A DNA stretch of 64,000 bases, taken from Staphylococcus gallinarum. Its GTDB lineage: Bacteria > Bacillota > Bacilli > Staphylococcales > Staphylococcaceae. This document shows positions 8,579 to 17,720 of the stretch, in pieces. The stretch is taken from the NCBI RefSeq assembly GCF_000875895.1, contig NZ_JXCF01000007.1:434001-498000 (forward strand). The letters are read 5' to 3'. A program made the translations under genes and the position numbers. The stretch's first letter is position 1; each line of letters starts with the position of its first letter. The notes under the pieces were generated by a model. That model did not search any database. It was not told the origin of the DNA and saw only the letters and a list, made by a program, of their open reading frames with translations.

Positions 8579-9289
8579 ATGCTCACAACTTTTATTAAAT
8601 ATGAACATTCAAAATTTATAAAATCTTATCTATACATAGCACCTGTATTCCTGTTCTTATTAAGCGTAGTAGGCATATACATTTATCGAAATATACCGAT
8701 TTTATCCAGTTTCGCTTCGACAGCGATCATATTATTTATTATTTTAACTTGGATTACCATTATTAATTTCAATCATGATGGTACGAACGAACGTCATATT
8801 CTATATTGCCAATTACAAAGTCGAATAAGATATCTCAATAATAAGATATTGTATTTATTTATATTCAGTTGTCCATTAATTGTGTTATCACTGGTCTATC
8901 CAATAATAATTGGGGCATTTGATAAAGCACTGACTCTCAATTTGCTCATCATTGGACTTATTGTTCATTGTCTAATGAGTGTCTTTGGAATCTTACTAGG
9001 TACTTTTGTTACCAATACTATAATTAAGAGTAAGAAATATACCTGGCTGCTGACAACCTTAATTGTGGTTATCATCTTAACAAAGACTATGCTTATAGAA
9101 AGTTTACCATTATTAAAATGGATCTTATGGGTGTTCCCACCAATCAATCGTTTTATTAATTTATTAACATCTGATAATTTACAATTGACAAATTTTCAAT
9201 TTCTAAGTGCTATATTATTAGCAATTGTCTATTGCATTTGTGCATATCTCATAATTAAATTACTTTTTCACAGAACATCTGACTTATAA
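8579..9289 (+). CDS. ABC transporter permease
   Basis: 236-residue integral membrane protein with about six hydrophobic helices (near residues 18-36, 43-62, 98-118, 125-145, 158-178 and 210-230). It lies 2 bases after its ATPase partner, with AAAGGACC as a ribosome site inside the ATPase gene. No family-specific motif is visible. It belongs to the loose group of ABC-2-like permeases by size and topology, inferred from context. Confidence 0.85.
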   Translation: MLTTFIKYEHSKFIKSYLYIAPVFLFLLSVVGIYIYRNIPILSSFASTAIILFIILTWITIINFNHDGTNERHILYCQLQSRIRYLNNKILYLFIFSCPLIVLSLVYPIIIGAFDKALTLNLLIIGLIVHCLMSVFGILLGTFVTNTIIKSKKYTWLLTTLIVVIILTKTMLIESLPLLKWILWVFPPINRFINLLTSDNLQLTNFQFLSAILLAIVYCICAYLIIKLLFHRTSDL

Positions 9290-9336
9290 ATATAATAGCT
9301 ATCTACATAAGTTGTCGGTAAAATAATCACTACATT

Positions 9337-9388
9337 AAAAAAGCGAGTTAACGTTGATGCATATACATCAACGTTAACTCGCTTTTTT
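9337..9388. terminator. Strong bidirectional terminator
   Basis: A perfect 23-bp inverted repeat begins AAAAAAGCGAGTTAACG, has a 6-base loop (CATATA), and ends in six T. It separates the plus-strand ABC operon from the minus-strand small membrane protein gene and serves both. Confidence 0.95.
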
Positions 9389-9428
9389 ATAATAATTAAT
9401 CATTATATTTATATTGCTTTAAACTTAT

Positions 9429-9620
9429 TTAAGCAATAAACAAAAACAATTCAATTAGTGCAATAATCAAAAATACTAGAAAGATTATTCCATAGATATT
9501 ATTATTAGATTTTGCAGAACCTTTGGCTTTCTGTTTACTATTTAAGTTAGTTACGAAAGTGATTCCTGAGTAAACTGCAATTAACACTGTGATTGCAAAG
9601 ATAATCCAAATTCCAGACAT
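9429..9620 (-). CDS. Small two-helix membrane protein of unknown function
   Basis: 63 residues. Helix one covers about residues 3-25, a basic linker (KQKAKGSAKSNNN) lies in the middle, and helix two about 42-62 ends at the C-terminus with FLFIA. I chose ATG 9620, ten bases after AAGGGG, over the GTG six codons upstream. A well-formed terminator lies downstream and a LexA-like palindrome lies 137 bp upstream. I do not recognise the family; the shape resembles many small stress-related membrane proteins, but no function can be assigned. Confidence 0.75.
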   Translation of the reverse strand: MSGIWIIFAITVLIAVYSGITFVTNLNSKQKAKGSAKSNNNIYGIIFLVFLIIALIELFLFIA

Positions 9621-9756
9621 AAAATAACGCCCCTTCACTTTACTTTTACTTAAATTGAAGTTTTACCTAAAATTTATATTTTATGATATATACATTTTAA
9701 TACATTTCAAGTCTATATCCAATGCCATTTAATTATAATTTTGTGAACGGTTGAGT

Positions 9757-9770
9757 AGAACGACAGTTCG
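9757..9770. promoter_or_regulatory. LexA-like palindrome in a divergent intergenic region
   Basis: On the minus strand the site reads CGAACTGTCGTTCT, that is CGAAC-N4-GTTCT, the same pattern as the two boxes upstream of the Y-family polymerase at 63760 and 63788. It lies about 27 bp upstream of a TATAAT at 9797 facing the glyoxalase-like gene, and 137 bp upstream of the small membrane protein start. The family role (SOS box) is known; action here is inferred. Confidence 0.5.
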
Positions 9771-9836
9771 TCATACAAATATACTGAAAAATGCGTTATA
9801 ATAAGTTGAAAAGACAAAAATAGAGGGGTACATTAA

Positions 9837-10646
9837 ATGAATGGTCTTAGAAGTGTTACAACAGGTACAAGCGATTTAGCGAAAACTAAAACATTATTTA
9901 AAGATATACTCGGACTGAATGTTGCAGAAAAAGGTCAGGCCCTTCGCTTTGGAGATGCTGAATTAAATTCTGGGACACGACTGCATTTTGTCGAAATACC
10001 AAACTATGATAACCGTAATAACCATATTGAAAATATTGGTCTTCGTATACCCAGTGATGAAGGACTGAATGAGTATCAAGAAATATTAACGAAACATCAA
10101 ATTGCATACGAAGAAATTACAGATTTGAATGGTCATAAATACTTTAATTTTAAAGACGATAATCTTCAACCTTTTAATATATATTCAAATGAACATAACA
10201 CTGGAGCACCACTCGGTATGCCTACATTTGAAAGTACAGTAAATCCGTTACATCAAATACAAGGGTTGGGTCCAGTTATAATCAGAGTTAATGAATTATT
10301 ACTTACTCAATCGGTATTAACTGAGGTGTTCGGATTAATACATTTTGCTGAATATAAACCTTCAGCAACTGCAGATTATAAGGTTCAAGTATTTCAAATT
10401 GGTGATGGTGGACTAGGTGGCGAGTTACATGTTCATGCCTCTGATATCCCACTAGAATTACCTGAACACGGTATTGTAGAGCAAATAGAATTTGCTACAG
10501 AATCTAAATCACAATTTCAACATGCAATTGACCAATTAGAATCAATTGGTATCAAATATCAAAGTCTTGATCAAAATGGCGAAAGATCCATTAGAATTTC
10601 TGAGAATAGCGGTATCACATTTATCTTAACATTAGAAGGACAATAG
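9837..10646 (+). CDS. Two-domain glyoxalase/dioxygenase-fold (VOC) protein
   Basis: 269 residues made of two vicinal-oxygen-chelate repeats (about 1-120 and 140-268). Recognisable segments are LFKDILGLNV and GTRLHFVEIP in the first domain, LTEVFGLIHF and GGELHVHASDIP in the second. Firmicute relatives are annotated as ring-cleaving dioxygenases or glyoxalases and are often induced by quinones and electrophiles; the real substrate of this one is unknown. The start follows AGAGGGG at good spacing. A TATAAT at 9797-9802 is the likely -10. The next small gene lies 14 bases downstream, so they probably share a transcript. Confidence 0.85.
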   Translation: MNGLRSVTTGTSDLAKTKTLFKDILGLNVAEKGQALRFGDAELNSGTRLHFVEIPNYDNRNNHIENIGLRIPSDEGLNEYQEILTKHQIAYEEITDLNGHKYFNFKDDNLQPFNIYSNEHNTGAPLGMPTFESTVNPLHQIQGLGPVIIRVNELLLTQSVLTEVFGLIHFAEYKPSATADYKVQVFQIGDGGLGGELHVHASDIPLELPEHGIVEQIEFATESKSQFQHAIDQLESIGIKYQSLDQNGERSIRISENSGITFILTLEGQ

Positions 10647-10660
10647 AAAGGATTTTTAAA

Positions 10661-10864
10661 ATGCTACACGAAACTTGGAAAGAACGTACACCAATTAAAA
10701 AGGTCGAAGTTACACATACAGATGCTCAAAAGTTTAAAGTATCGGATATGTTAACTGTTGGCAAAGTATATGATGTAATTAACGAAACAGAAGAATATTA
10801 TCAAATTATTGATAATTCTGGGCTTGTTGGTGGCTATTACAAGACTTATTTTAAGGAAGTTTAA
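10661..10864 (+). CDS. Small conserved hypothetical protein (probably DUF6501 family)
   Basis: 67-residue soluble protein beginning MLHETWKERTPIKKVEV and ending YYKTYFKEV, rich in beta-strand-forming residues and with no signal or membrane segment. From memory it matches a short conserved Firmicute family without known function; a small SH3-like barrel is plausible. Its ribosome site GAAAGGA sits 14 bases after the preceding stop, so it is likely translated from the same mRNA as the glyoxalase-like gene. Confidence 0.75.
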   Translation: MLHETWKERTPIKKVEVTHTDAQKFKVSDMLTVGKVYDVINETEEYYQIIDNSGLVGGYYKTYFKEV

Positions 10865-10923
10865 ACAATATACACCGAAATCATATAATGTATTAATTAA
10901 ACACTTATTCATTTATTTTCATC

Positions 10924-11092
10924 AAATTTAGACTAGAATTTGGAATGGCAAGCGTAATATTTAAAAGAAAATATTATGATTCACTTATTTTTAAGTAATG
11001 TGGGTTATAATATTTTTATTTGATATTACTTTCGGACACTTTTAATAGCAACCGAAACGATGCTTACTCATTTCAAATTCCGGTCTATTTTT
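10924..11092. repeat. Structured intergenic element with nested inverted repeats
   Basis: A 24-base outer arm at 10924-10947 (core TAGACTAGAATTTGGAATG) pairs imperfectly with 11069-11092. Inside, AAAATATTAT (10968-10977) pairs perfectly with ATAATATTTT (11007-11016), and CACTTA with TAAGT within that. The element is about 169 bp with no coding capacity and ends about 45 bp before the MoxR-like gene. It could be a miniature transposon-like element or a structured RNA. Confidence 0.5.
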
Positions 11093-11137
11093 AATGTGTC
11101 GATATAATAGAAAAGGTTAGATAAGAGGAGAATGACA

Positions 11138-11929
11138 ATGGCAAATGCACAATATATAAACAAAGATGAAACTGTATTTAATGATGCAATCTCACTAATG
11201 GAATTAAACAAAAACTTATTATTAAAAGGACCAACAGGTTCAGGTAAAACGAAATTAGCTGAATCATTAAGTGAACATCTAAATAGACCAATGCATCAAA
11301 TAAACTGTTCTGTAGATTTAGATGCCGAAAGTTTGTTAGGATTTAAAACAATACAAACAACGGATAACGGTTCGCAAGAAATTGTTTTTATAGATGGACC
11401 AGTGATTAAAGCTATGAAAGAAGGGCACTTACTCTATATTGATGAAATCAATATGGCCAAACCTGAAACATTACCTATATTAAATGGTGTACTAGATTAT
11501 CGTAGAAAGTTGACGAACCCCTTCACAGGAGAAGTCGTAAACGCTGCTCCAGGTTTCAATGTAATTGCTGCTATTAATGAAGGATACATCGGTACGTTAC
11601 CAATGAATGAAGCATTGAAGAACCGTTTTGTAGTAATTCAAGTAGATTATATTGACGGAGACATCTTAAGTGATGTTATTAAAAAACAAAGTCAATTACA
11701 AGATGAGATACTCATTCAAAGTATTATTAAATTCAATGAAGACTTACGTACAATGTCAAAACAAGGACAAATTTCAGAAGAAGCAGCAAGTATACGTGCA
11801 TTATTAGACTTAAGTGATTTAGCTACAATCATGCCAATAAAAAGAGCAATTAAGAGAACGATAATTGATAAACTTGAAGATGAAAGAGAACAACAGGCGA
11901 TAATCAATGCAGTAGAATTAAACTTTTAG
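11138..11929 (+). CDS. MoxR-type AAA+ ATPase
   Basis: 263-residue AAA+ ATPase: Walker A GPTGSGKT, Walker [11 protein letters not shown], sensor region FNVIAAINE, and a C-terminal lid. MoxR ATPases act with von-Willebrand-A-domain partners as chaperone or maturation systems, for example CbbQ/NorQ with CbbO/NorD. The start is ATG 11138, seven bases after AAGAGGAG; the ATG at 11132 is too close to that site. The VWA partner begins 12 bases after the stop, so this is a classic pair. A TATAAT at 11103-11108 is a likely -10 element. Confidence 0.9.
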   Translation: MANAQYINKDETVFNDAISLMELNKNLLLKGPTGSGKTKLAESLSEHLNRPMHQINCSVDLDAESLLGFKTIQTTDNGSQEIVFIDGPVIKAMKEGHLLYIDEINMAKPETLPILNGVLDYRRKLTNPFTGEVVNAAPGFNVIAAINEGYIGTLPMNEALKNRFVVIQVDYIDGDILSDVIKKQSQLQDEILIQSIIKFNEDLRTMSKQGQISEEAASIRALLDLSDLATIMPIKRAIKRTIIDKLEDEREQQAIINAVELNF

Positions 11930-11941
11930 TGAGGGATAATC

Positions 11942-13834
11942 ATGAGTGATCGTTTTATTAAATTTAACGACGAGCAATTAGATGCGAAGCAAGTGATGAT
12001 GCTTCAAGATTTAGCTCGATTACTTCTAAAAAATGAACAAACACAAGTAAAAATACAGAAATTCCCTTATTATGACCCGATTCAGAATATATTAATTACC
12101 AGTTCGTTTTGGTCACATAGAGAATCAGATATAGAAACAATGGGCTTAAAAACAGACGTACTACTTGCTGCATATGGATATAAATTAATGGATGAAACTG
12201 TTGTCCATGAGGTTATCCATAACGATGAGTTTGAGCATCCTAACTTTTTCCAACAACTTTTTAAGTTATTAGAGGATATGCGAGTATTAAATTTTATTAT
12301 GTCAGAAAGACCTTCGACAACAAATGCCATACGAAAACGTAAAGCAATTCGTCTGAATTTTACACAAACACAAATCAATGTTTATAAGACTAAAACAACA
12401 TTTACAGATTTATTATTTTTAAGTTTGGAAAAGTCATTTTTACAAGAGAACTTTTATGATTTACCGGATATTAATTCACAGATTGATGATGCAGTATTCG
12501 TAATGTATCAATATTTACCTAACTTTTTCCATAATTCAACATCTGAAGACAATATGTATTTAGCTGAGCGAATCATGTATCAAATCGATCACTTATTAAA
12601 TGAAGATATGTTAAATGAATATTATCATTTACCTAAAAAGGTGTATGAAACAATGCATGAATTAAAATTTGAAGATTTAACACGTACAGACGCGAGCAAT
12701 GTTGACGGTCAAAATCAAGAAAATGACAAAGATGCAGACATTGTAGCAGAAGAAATGGAATCTAATAACCAAGATAGCGCTTCAGAAGGTGGGGCATATC
12801 TAGAAATGGAATTACATGAAGGTGAAAATAGTGATGTCATGAGTGACAATGATACTGCTAGAGAAGGCGATCCATCAGATGATATGACAGATATGCAATC
12901 TAAAAAAGGTAAAGGTACTACTACTGAACGTGAAGATGAAGGCGGAGAAAACGTAGGAGTTAATCCAGCCTTTGCCTTAACAGGTATCAATGAAAATGTT
13001 GAAATTAAATGGAATAAACCTGATATCTTACCGGAATACCTAACGCAATATCAAACTGTTGAGTCACAAGTTCAATTTGAAACTAAGGACTTAATTCAAA
13101 TCATAAAAAAGGCAATTGATCGTGAATCACAAGATGCAAGACATAATTTAACTAAAGGTAGATTACAAAAGAATTTACTTAATTGGTTTATCGATGATCA
13201 ATATAAATTATTCTACAAAAAGCAAGATTTGAGTCAATCTTTCGATGCTACTTTCACATTATTAATAGATGCTTCTGCTAGCATGCAAGATAAAATGGAA
13301 GAAACGATAAAAGGTGTGGTGCTCTTTCATGAAACATTAAAATCTTTAAATGTGAAACATGAAATTCTGGCATTTAACGAAGATGCATTTGATGCTGATA
13401 ACTTAAATCAACCTAATATTATTGATGAAATAATTAGCTATGATTACTCTACAAATCCTAAAGATGGACCAAGGATTATGGCACTTACGCCTCAAGATGA
13501 TAACCGTGACGGCGTAGCTATCAGAATAGCGAGTGATCGTTTGTTACGTCGTTCGCATAATCAACGTTTCCTTATTGTTTTCTCTGATGGTGAACCATCT
13601 GCTTATAATTACAGTCAAGATGGTATTTTAGATACTTATGAAGCTGTGGAAACTGCGAGGAAAATGGGGTTAGAAGTCTTTAATGTATTTTTAAGTCAAG
13701 ACACGATAACAGAGGACATTGAGCAGACGATTCACAATATTTATGGTCAATATGCTTTATTCGTTGAAGGCGTAGAAAATTTACCTAGTCATTTATCACC
13801 TTTACTAAAAAAACTACTCTTAAAATCCTTTTAA
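11942..13834 (+). CDS. VWA-domain protein, partner of the MoxR-type ATPase
   Basis: 630 residues. The N-terminal 250 residues are a helical domain of the NorD/CobT-like type; about 255-345 is a highly acidic, low-complexity linker (DNQEN, SDDMTDMQ, EREDEGGE); the C-terminal 200 residues are a von Willebrand A domain with the metal site LLIDASASMQ (DxSxS) and LIVFSDGEPSAYN. The partner ATPase is immediately upstream. Family knowledge suggests a metal-dependent adaptor that presents a client protein to the ATPase; the client is unknown. The S. aureus equivalent sits in the same place next to brnQ, as I recall. Confidence 0.9.
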   Translation: MSDRFIKFNDEQLDAKQVMMLQDLARLLLKNEQTQVKIQKFPYYDPIQNILITSSFWSHRESDIETMGLKTDVLLAAYGYKLMDETVVHEVIHNDEFEHPNFFQQLFKLLEDMRVLNFIMSERPSTTNAIRKRKAIRLNFTQTQINVYKTKTTFTDLLFLSLEKSFLQENFYDLPDINSQIDDAVFVMYQYLPNFFHNSTSEDNMYLAERIMYQIDHLLNEDMLNEYYHLPKKVYETMHELKFEDLTRTDASNVDGQNQENDKDADIVAEEMESNNQDSASEGGAYLEMELHEGENSDVMSDNDTAREGDPSDDMTDMQSKKGKGTTTEREDEGGENVGVNPAFALTGINENVEIKWNKPDILPEYLTQYQTVESQVQFETKDLIQIIKKAIDRESQDARHNLTKGRLQKNLLNWFIDDQYKLFYKKQDLSQSFDATFTLLIDASASMQDKMEETIKGVVLFHETLKSLNVKHEILAFNEDAFDADNLNQPNIIDEIISYDYSTNPKDGPRIMALTPQDDNRDGVAIRIASDRLLRRSHNQRFLIVFSDGEPSAYNYSQDGILDTYEAVETARKMGLEVFNVFLSQDTITEDIEQTIHNIYGQYALFVEGVENLPSHLSPLLKKLLLKSF

Positions 13835-13864
13835 ATGTTTAATAAATATTCGTCTATCTATTTA

Positions 13865-13879
13865 AATATTCAGAAATTT
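13865..13879. promoter_or_regulatory. Probable CodY site upstream of brnQ
   Basis: AATATTCAGAAATTT matches 13 of 15 positions of the CodY consensus AATTTTCWGAAAATT. It lies 71 bp before the brnQ start. Branched-chain amino acids are the CodY ligands and brnQ genes are common CodY targets, so repression in rich medium is a sensible inference. Confidence 0.65.
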
Positions 13880-13949
13880 ATATAGATAAATATTTTTAGA
13901 CATGATAGAATAGGTAAGATTATTTTTAAATTTAGAAGGAGCAACAAAA

Positions 13950-15293
13950 ATGAATAAAAATACTTGGATTATCGGTTTCACATTATTTGCCATGTTTTTT
14001 GGGGCAGGAAACCTAATCTTTCCACCTAGTTTAGGTCTAGATAGTGGGGAATACTTTTGGCCAGCTATCTTAGCATTTGCTTTAACAGGAATCGGTTTAC
14101 CATTACTCGGTGTAATCGTAGGTGCATTAGATAAACAAGGCTATATTGGATCTTTAAATAAGATTTCTCCTAAGTTTTCTATTGTATTCTTAATTATTAT
14201 TTATTTAACAATTGGACCGCTATTTGCAATACCACGTACAGCATCAACATCATTTGAAATGACAGTGACGCCAATTGCACACACAAATAGTAGTCTTGCA
14301 TTATTTATATTTACAGTTATATATTTCTTAATTGTGTTATATCTATGTATTAATCCTAATAAAATGGTCGACAGAATCGGTTCTATTCTTACACCATTAT
14401 TATTAATTACTATTTTAGCAATGATTGTAAAAGGATTTATGGATTATCACGGAAATCCTAGTAGCCAAGCAGCAGAAGGTTTCACATCAAACTTTACTGG
14501 TTTCTCACAAGGTTTTACAAATGGGTATTTAACAATGGATGCAATTGCGGCTATTGCATTCTCAATGATTGTAGTGAACGCAGTTAAAGCAACAGGCATT
14601 ACTCATGCAAACAAAATCTTCAAACAAACTTTAATTGCAGGTTTAATTGCGGCTATTGCCTTATTATTTATATATGTTTCACTAGGCTTTATCGGTAACC
14701 ATATGAATTTATCTTCAGGAAAAATTGCTAGCTTGAAAGCAAACGATCAAAATATCGGTACATACTTGCTAACAACAGTAGCTAGTATTGGATTTGGAAC
14801 ATTTGGTAAATATCTATTAGGTATTATTGTTGCACTTGCTTGTTTAACAACAGCTTGTGGGTTAGTAGTGGCAGTTGCAGAATACTTCCACAGAATTTTT
14901 CCTAAACTTTCATACAAAGCTTATGTTATCATCTTTACGATAATTAGTTTTATATTAGCAAACCAAGGATTAAATTCAGTAATTACAATGTCTGTACCAG
15001 TTCTAAGCATTGTATATCCGGTAGCAATTACTATAATTTTATTAATCTTATTGGCAAGATTAATACCTACAAAACCAATTGCACAACAAATACCAATTGC
15101 TATCGTTTCAATCATCTCAGTTTTAAGTGTTATCCATACACAGGGATGGTTAAAGCTTAATTTTATCGATAGTCTACCATTAAAACAGTACTCGTTAGAA
15201 TGGTTCCCTATAGCAGTTATCTTCACTATTATCGGGTATATCGTAGCAGCATTTGTAAAAAAACAATCACCCATAGTGTATGAAAAAGAATAG
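13950..15293 (+). CDS. brnQ: Branched-chain amino acid transporter (LIVCS/BrnQ family)
   Basis: 447-residue symporter for leucine, isoleucine and valine with a coupling cation. About twelve hydrophobic segments cover the protein, and the N-terminal signature [15 protein letters not shown] is typical of BrnQ. It starts behind AGAAGGAG. Staphylococci carry several brnQ copies; this is the one beside the MoxR/VWA pair. Its own transcript is likely, because a CodY-like site lies upstream and a terminator follows at 15389. Substrate preference among branched-chain acids cannot be read from the sequence. Confidence 0.95.
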   Translation: MNKNTWIIGFTLFAMFFGAGNLIFPPSLGLDSGEYFWPAILAFALTGIGLPLLGVIVGALDKQGYIGSLNKISPKFSIVFLIIIYLTIGPLFAIPRTASTSFEMTVTPIAHTNSSLALFIFTVIYFLIVLYLCINPNKMVDRIGSILTPLLLITILAMIVKGFMDYHGNPSSQAAEGFTSNFTGFSQGFTNGYLTMDAIAAIAFSMIVVNAVKATGITHANKIFKQTLIAGLIAAIALLFIYVSLGFIGNHMNLSSGKIASLKANDQNIGTYLLTTVASIGFGTFGKYLLGIIVALACLTTACGLVVAVAEYFHRIFPKLSYKAYVIIFTIISFILANQGLNSVITMSVPVLSIVYPVAITIILLILLARLIPTKPIAQQIPIAIVSIISVLSVIHTQGWLKLNFIDSLPLKQYSLEWFPIAVIFTIIGYIVAAFVKKQSPIVYEKE

Positions 15294-15388
15294 AGATAGT
15301 ATATACTAAAATTTTGATTTAAACATAGAAATAACAGTTAAATAAATAATTGTTATCATCATAATTAAATACAGTTATTTATGATTCT

Positions 15389-15441
15389 ACTTCCTTTAAA
15401 GTGATGACATTTACAGTGCGTCTTTTAAAGGAAGTTTTTTT
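15389..15441 (+). terminator. Terminator of brnQ
   Basis: ACTTCCTTTAAA (15389-15400) and TTTAAAGGAAGT (15424-15435) form a perfect 12-bp stem with a 23-base loop, followed by a T run. Confidence 0.85.
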
Positions 15442-15524
15442 ACTTATTAAACTAATGATACGTTCCTATTAGATATTTAAAAAGTATATGTGAATGTTAA
15501 ACCATAATTCTTCGGAGAAGCATG

Positions 15525-15615
15525 TTGGCGAGATTTTAAAGGTAATAGGGGGATGTGAAGACTACAGGCTAAAGCTGCCCTCTAGAAAAGTATGCCAATA
15601 ATACGAATAATATGA
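15525..15615. repeat. Structured intergenic repeat, degenerate copy A
   Basis: Begins TTGGCGAGA and returns with GCCAA, sharing TGAAGACTACAGGCT and the 3' extension AATAATACGAATA with copy B 200 bp downstream. The middle has diverged (GATTTTAAAGGTAATAGGGGG). It contains no reading frame. Confidence 0.7.
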
Positions 15616-15738
15616 ATAATAAGCCAACAGCTCAATTATTATTTATTTAATGATTTATTTGCCAACACTAACAAGACAAATTGAATACAAGAATTTAAGT
15701 GGATAGTAATTTAAAAGTCACAAATGTTTTTCTACGTA

Positions 15739-15830
15739 TATTGGCGAGACTCCTGAGGGAACAGGACGGGCTGAAGACTACAGGCTGAGGCTGTCCCCTG
15801 GGAAAGCGAGCCAATAATACGAATAGTATG
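15739..15830. repeat. Structured intergenic repeat, well-preserved copy B
   Basis: TATTGGC (15739-15745) pairs with GCCAATA (15810-15816). Between them lie GAGACTCCTGAGGGAACAG and CTGTCCCCTGGGAAAGCGA, which also pair. GC content is far above the surroundings. Elements with the words CGAGACTCCTG and GGGAAAGCGAG recur between genes across Bacilli and staphylococci, as I remember, so this is a dispersed palindromic repeat family rather than a local invention. Confidence 0.8.
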
Positions 15831-15875
15831 AAAAAAAGCACTCAGATAAATTCATTCATCTGAGTGCTTTTTTTC
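15831..15875. terminator. Bidirectional terminator after the telA-like operon
   Basis: AAAAAAAGCACTCAGAT and its exact complement flank a 10-base loop, with seven A before and seven T after. It lies 49 bases beyond the stop of the minus-strand gene at 15923. Confidence 0.93.
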
Positions 15876-15922
15876 TGTAATATTTGTCCAAAGTACGATA
15901 CTCTAATTATTATTTACCAAAA

Positions 15923-17062
15923 CTAATTATGCTTTTGTCTCTTTAAATCAAGCAATTGGTGTTGTAATTCATTTTCTAAGTCAATAAGTTCAGTTTCAGC
16001 TTGTTGACGTTTTGTCCTACCTTGCTCTTGAATTTGCAACGTTTGCTCAATCGTTTCAATAATATCCTTTTGTGTGGTCTTCAATGTATCAATATCTACG
16101 ACACCACGTTCATTTTCCGTCGCAGTATCAATCGCATTCCGTTTCAACAATTCAGAGTTTTTTAGCAATAAATCATTCGTCGTATCCGTTACCGCTTTCT
16201 GTGCTGAAACAGCATTACGTTGTCTCATTAATGTAAGCGCAATAGACATTTGATTCTTCCATAAGGGAATACTCGTCAATATAGAACTTTGTATTTTTTC
16301 AGCCAAAGCTTGATTGACATTTTGGATCATTCTAATTTGTGGTGCCGTTTGAATGGCAATTTGTCGAGAAAGTTGTAAGTCATATATACGCTTGTCCAAT
16401 CTATCAACAAATTGTTCCATATCTGATGCCGCTTGAACATCCATTTGATTTCCGGTTGCTTTAGCTTTAGAAACCAATTGTGGAATCTCTTCCTGTTGAA
16501 TTTGCTCTCTTCTCTGCTTTGCTGCTTCAATAAATAAAGACAATTCGTCGAAATAATCCTTGTTCATATCATATAATTCATCTAGCATGCCAACGTCTTG
16601 CTTTAAATTATTTTTATGTTTATCTAACTCAATTGAGATGCGATCAATCTGTGATCCTACTGATTGCATTTTAGAAAATATTTCGTTGACGGATGCCTTA
16701 GTACGTTTAAACAGTCTTTTAAACTTGGATTGATTTTCTGGATTTAATTCATCAGCATTTACAGATTTCAGTTTACTCATTAATCCATTTAATGATTCAC
16801 CTACAGGGCCCACATCAGTTGTTCTCACTTCATTTAGAATTCGGTGTGAGAATTGTGACATTTTTTGTTGCGCTTCTGTACCATAATTTAATAAATCATC
16901 GTTATCCATCGGCTTTATTTTTTGACTTAAATCATTTATTTTTTGTTGTTCTTCTGGTGAATATTGCTTAGCGTTATTAATTTTTTCAGATTGATCTTCC
17001 GTGCGTTCATCAATATATTTATCTAATGGATGTGAATTAATAAAATCATGTTCTCTATCCAT
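15923..17062 (-). CDS. TelA-family protein (toxic anion resistance family)
   Basis: 379 residues, largely alpha-helical with long predicted coiled coils and no signal peptide or membrane segment. It matches the TelA/KlaA family, first named for tellurite resistance; in Firmicutes the members are implicated in resistance to cell-envelope-active agents. Family stretches include LTLMRQRNAVSAQKAV and SIPLWKNQMSIALT. The start is ATG 17062 behind GGAGTG; the TTG before it is unlikely. The XpaC-like gene is 15 bases upstream, and the pair occurs together in many Firmicutes, which suggests a joint role at the membrane. Confidence 0.9.
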   Translation of the reverse strand: MDREHDFINSHPLDKYIDERTEDQSEKINNAKQYSPEEQQKINDLSQKIKPMDNDDLLNYGTEAQQKMSQFSHRILNEVRTTDVGPVGESLNGLMSKLKSVNADELNPENQSKFKRLFKRTKASVNEIFSKMQSVGSQIDRISIELDKHKNNLKQDVGMLDELYDMNKDYFDELSLFIEAAKQRREQIQQEEIPQLVSKAKATGNQMDVQAASDMEQFVDRLDKRIYDLQLSRQIAIQTAPQIRMIQNVNQALAEKIQSSILTSIPLWKNQMSIALTLMRQRNAVSAQKAVTDTTNDLLLKNSELLKRNAIDTATENERGVVDIDTLKTTQKDIIETIEQTLQIQEQGRTKRQQAETELIDLENELQHQLLDLKRQKHN

Positions 17063-17077
17063 CAATGTTCACTCCAG

Positions 17078-17707
17078 TCATCTATTTTGCTTCTTTCTAT
17101 TTTGTTCCATTCTGTTCAATTCCATCTCTATATCTAACATATTATAATCTTCTTCATTTATCCGTTTTAAATCAGCTATTAATGTTCTTTTAACCTCGTC
17201 TAAAGTGATGCGTGTTTGTTCAAGTTTTTGCTTTTCAGCCTTAGATTTTTTGGGTGACTTTGCCAATCTAGTATAAGACTCAATTAAATTCAATGCATTA
17301 TCGATATGTGAATAGAAGAAACTTTCTACTTTGAAAAATGATGCAGGTCGCTGCTTTACAGCAAAAAATATAGCACGAGAAATACGATATATATCATTTA
17401 CCTGCCTAAAATCTTTAATACTTCTCACATTTACAAATGACTTTAATATTCTTCTATTTTTATCTTGAGCATTATTTAATTGGCTATTAACAAAATGATA
17501 GTCTCTGCGAGATAAGCCAATTTCATTTAAATATCTACGAGAAGTTAGACGTTGAGTAGGGAAATAAACTACAAAGAATGTTGCCGCTGAAATAAGTAAA
17601 TCAAAGAACATATAGATGTCAAAAGCAAAAATACTAATGAACCATGCGATAACAGCAATCGGAAATGCAATAATTGTCCCTATAATTCGAGAAATATTAT
17701 ATCTCAA
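17078..17707 (-). CDS. XpaC-like 5-bromo-4-chloroindolyl phosphate hydrolysis family protein
   Basis: 209 residues with two N-terminal membrane helices (about 9-29 and 33-51, containing IAWFISIFAFDIYMF) and a basic helical cytoplasmic C-terminus. It belongs to the XpaC family, named for hydrolysis of an artificial phosphate substrate; the native role is not known. The start codon is TTG at 17707, seven bases after AGGAAG; the nearby ATG runs into a stop. It pairs with the TelA-like gene downstream and is 13 bases from the acylphosphatase stop upstream, so all three are probably one operon. Confidence 0.85.
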   Translation of the reverse strand: MRYNISRIIGTIIAFPIAVIAWFISIFAFDIYMFFDLLISAATFFVVYFPTQRLTSRRYLNEIGLSRRDYHFVNSQLNNAQDKNRRILKSFVNVRSIKDFRQVNDIYRISRAIFFAVKQRPASFFKVESFFYSHIDNALNLIESYTRLAKSPKKSKAEKQKLEQTRITLDEVKRTLIADLKRINEEDYNMLDIEMELNRMEQNRKKQNR

Positions 17708-17720
17708 TTGTCATCTTCCT

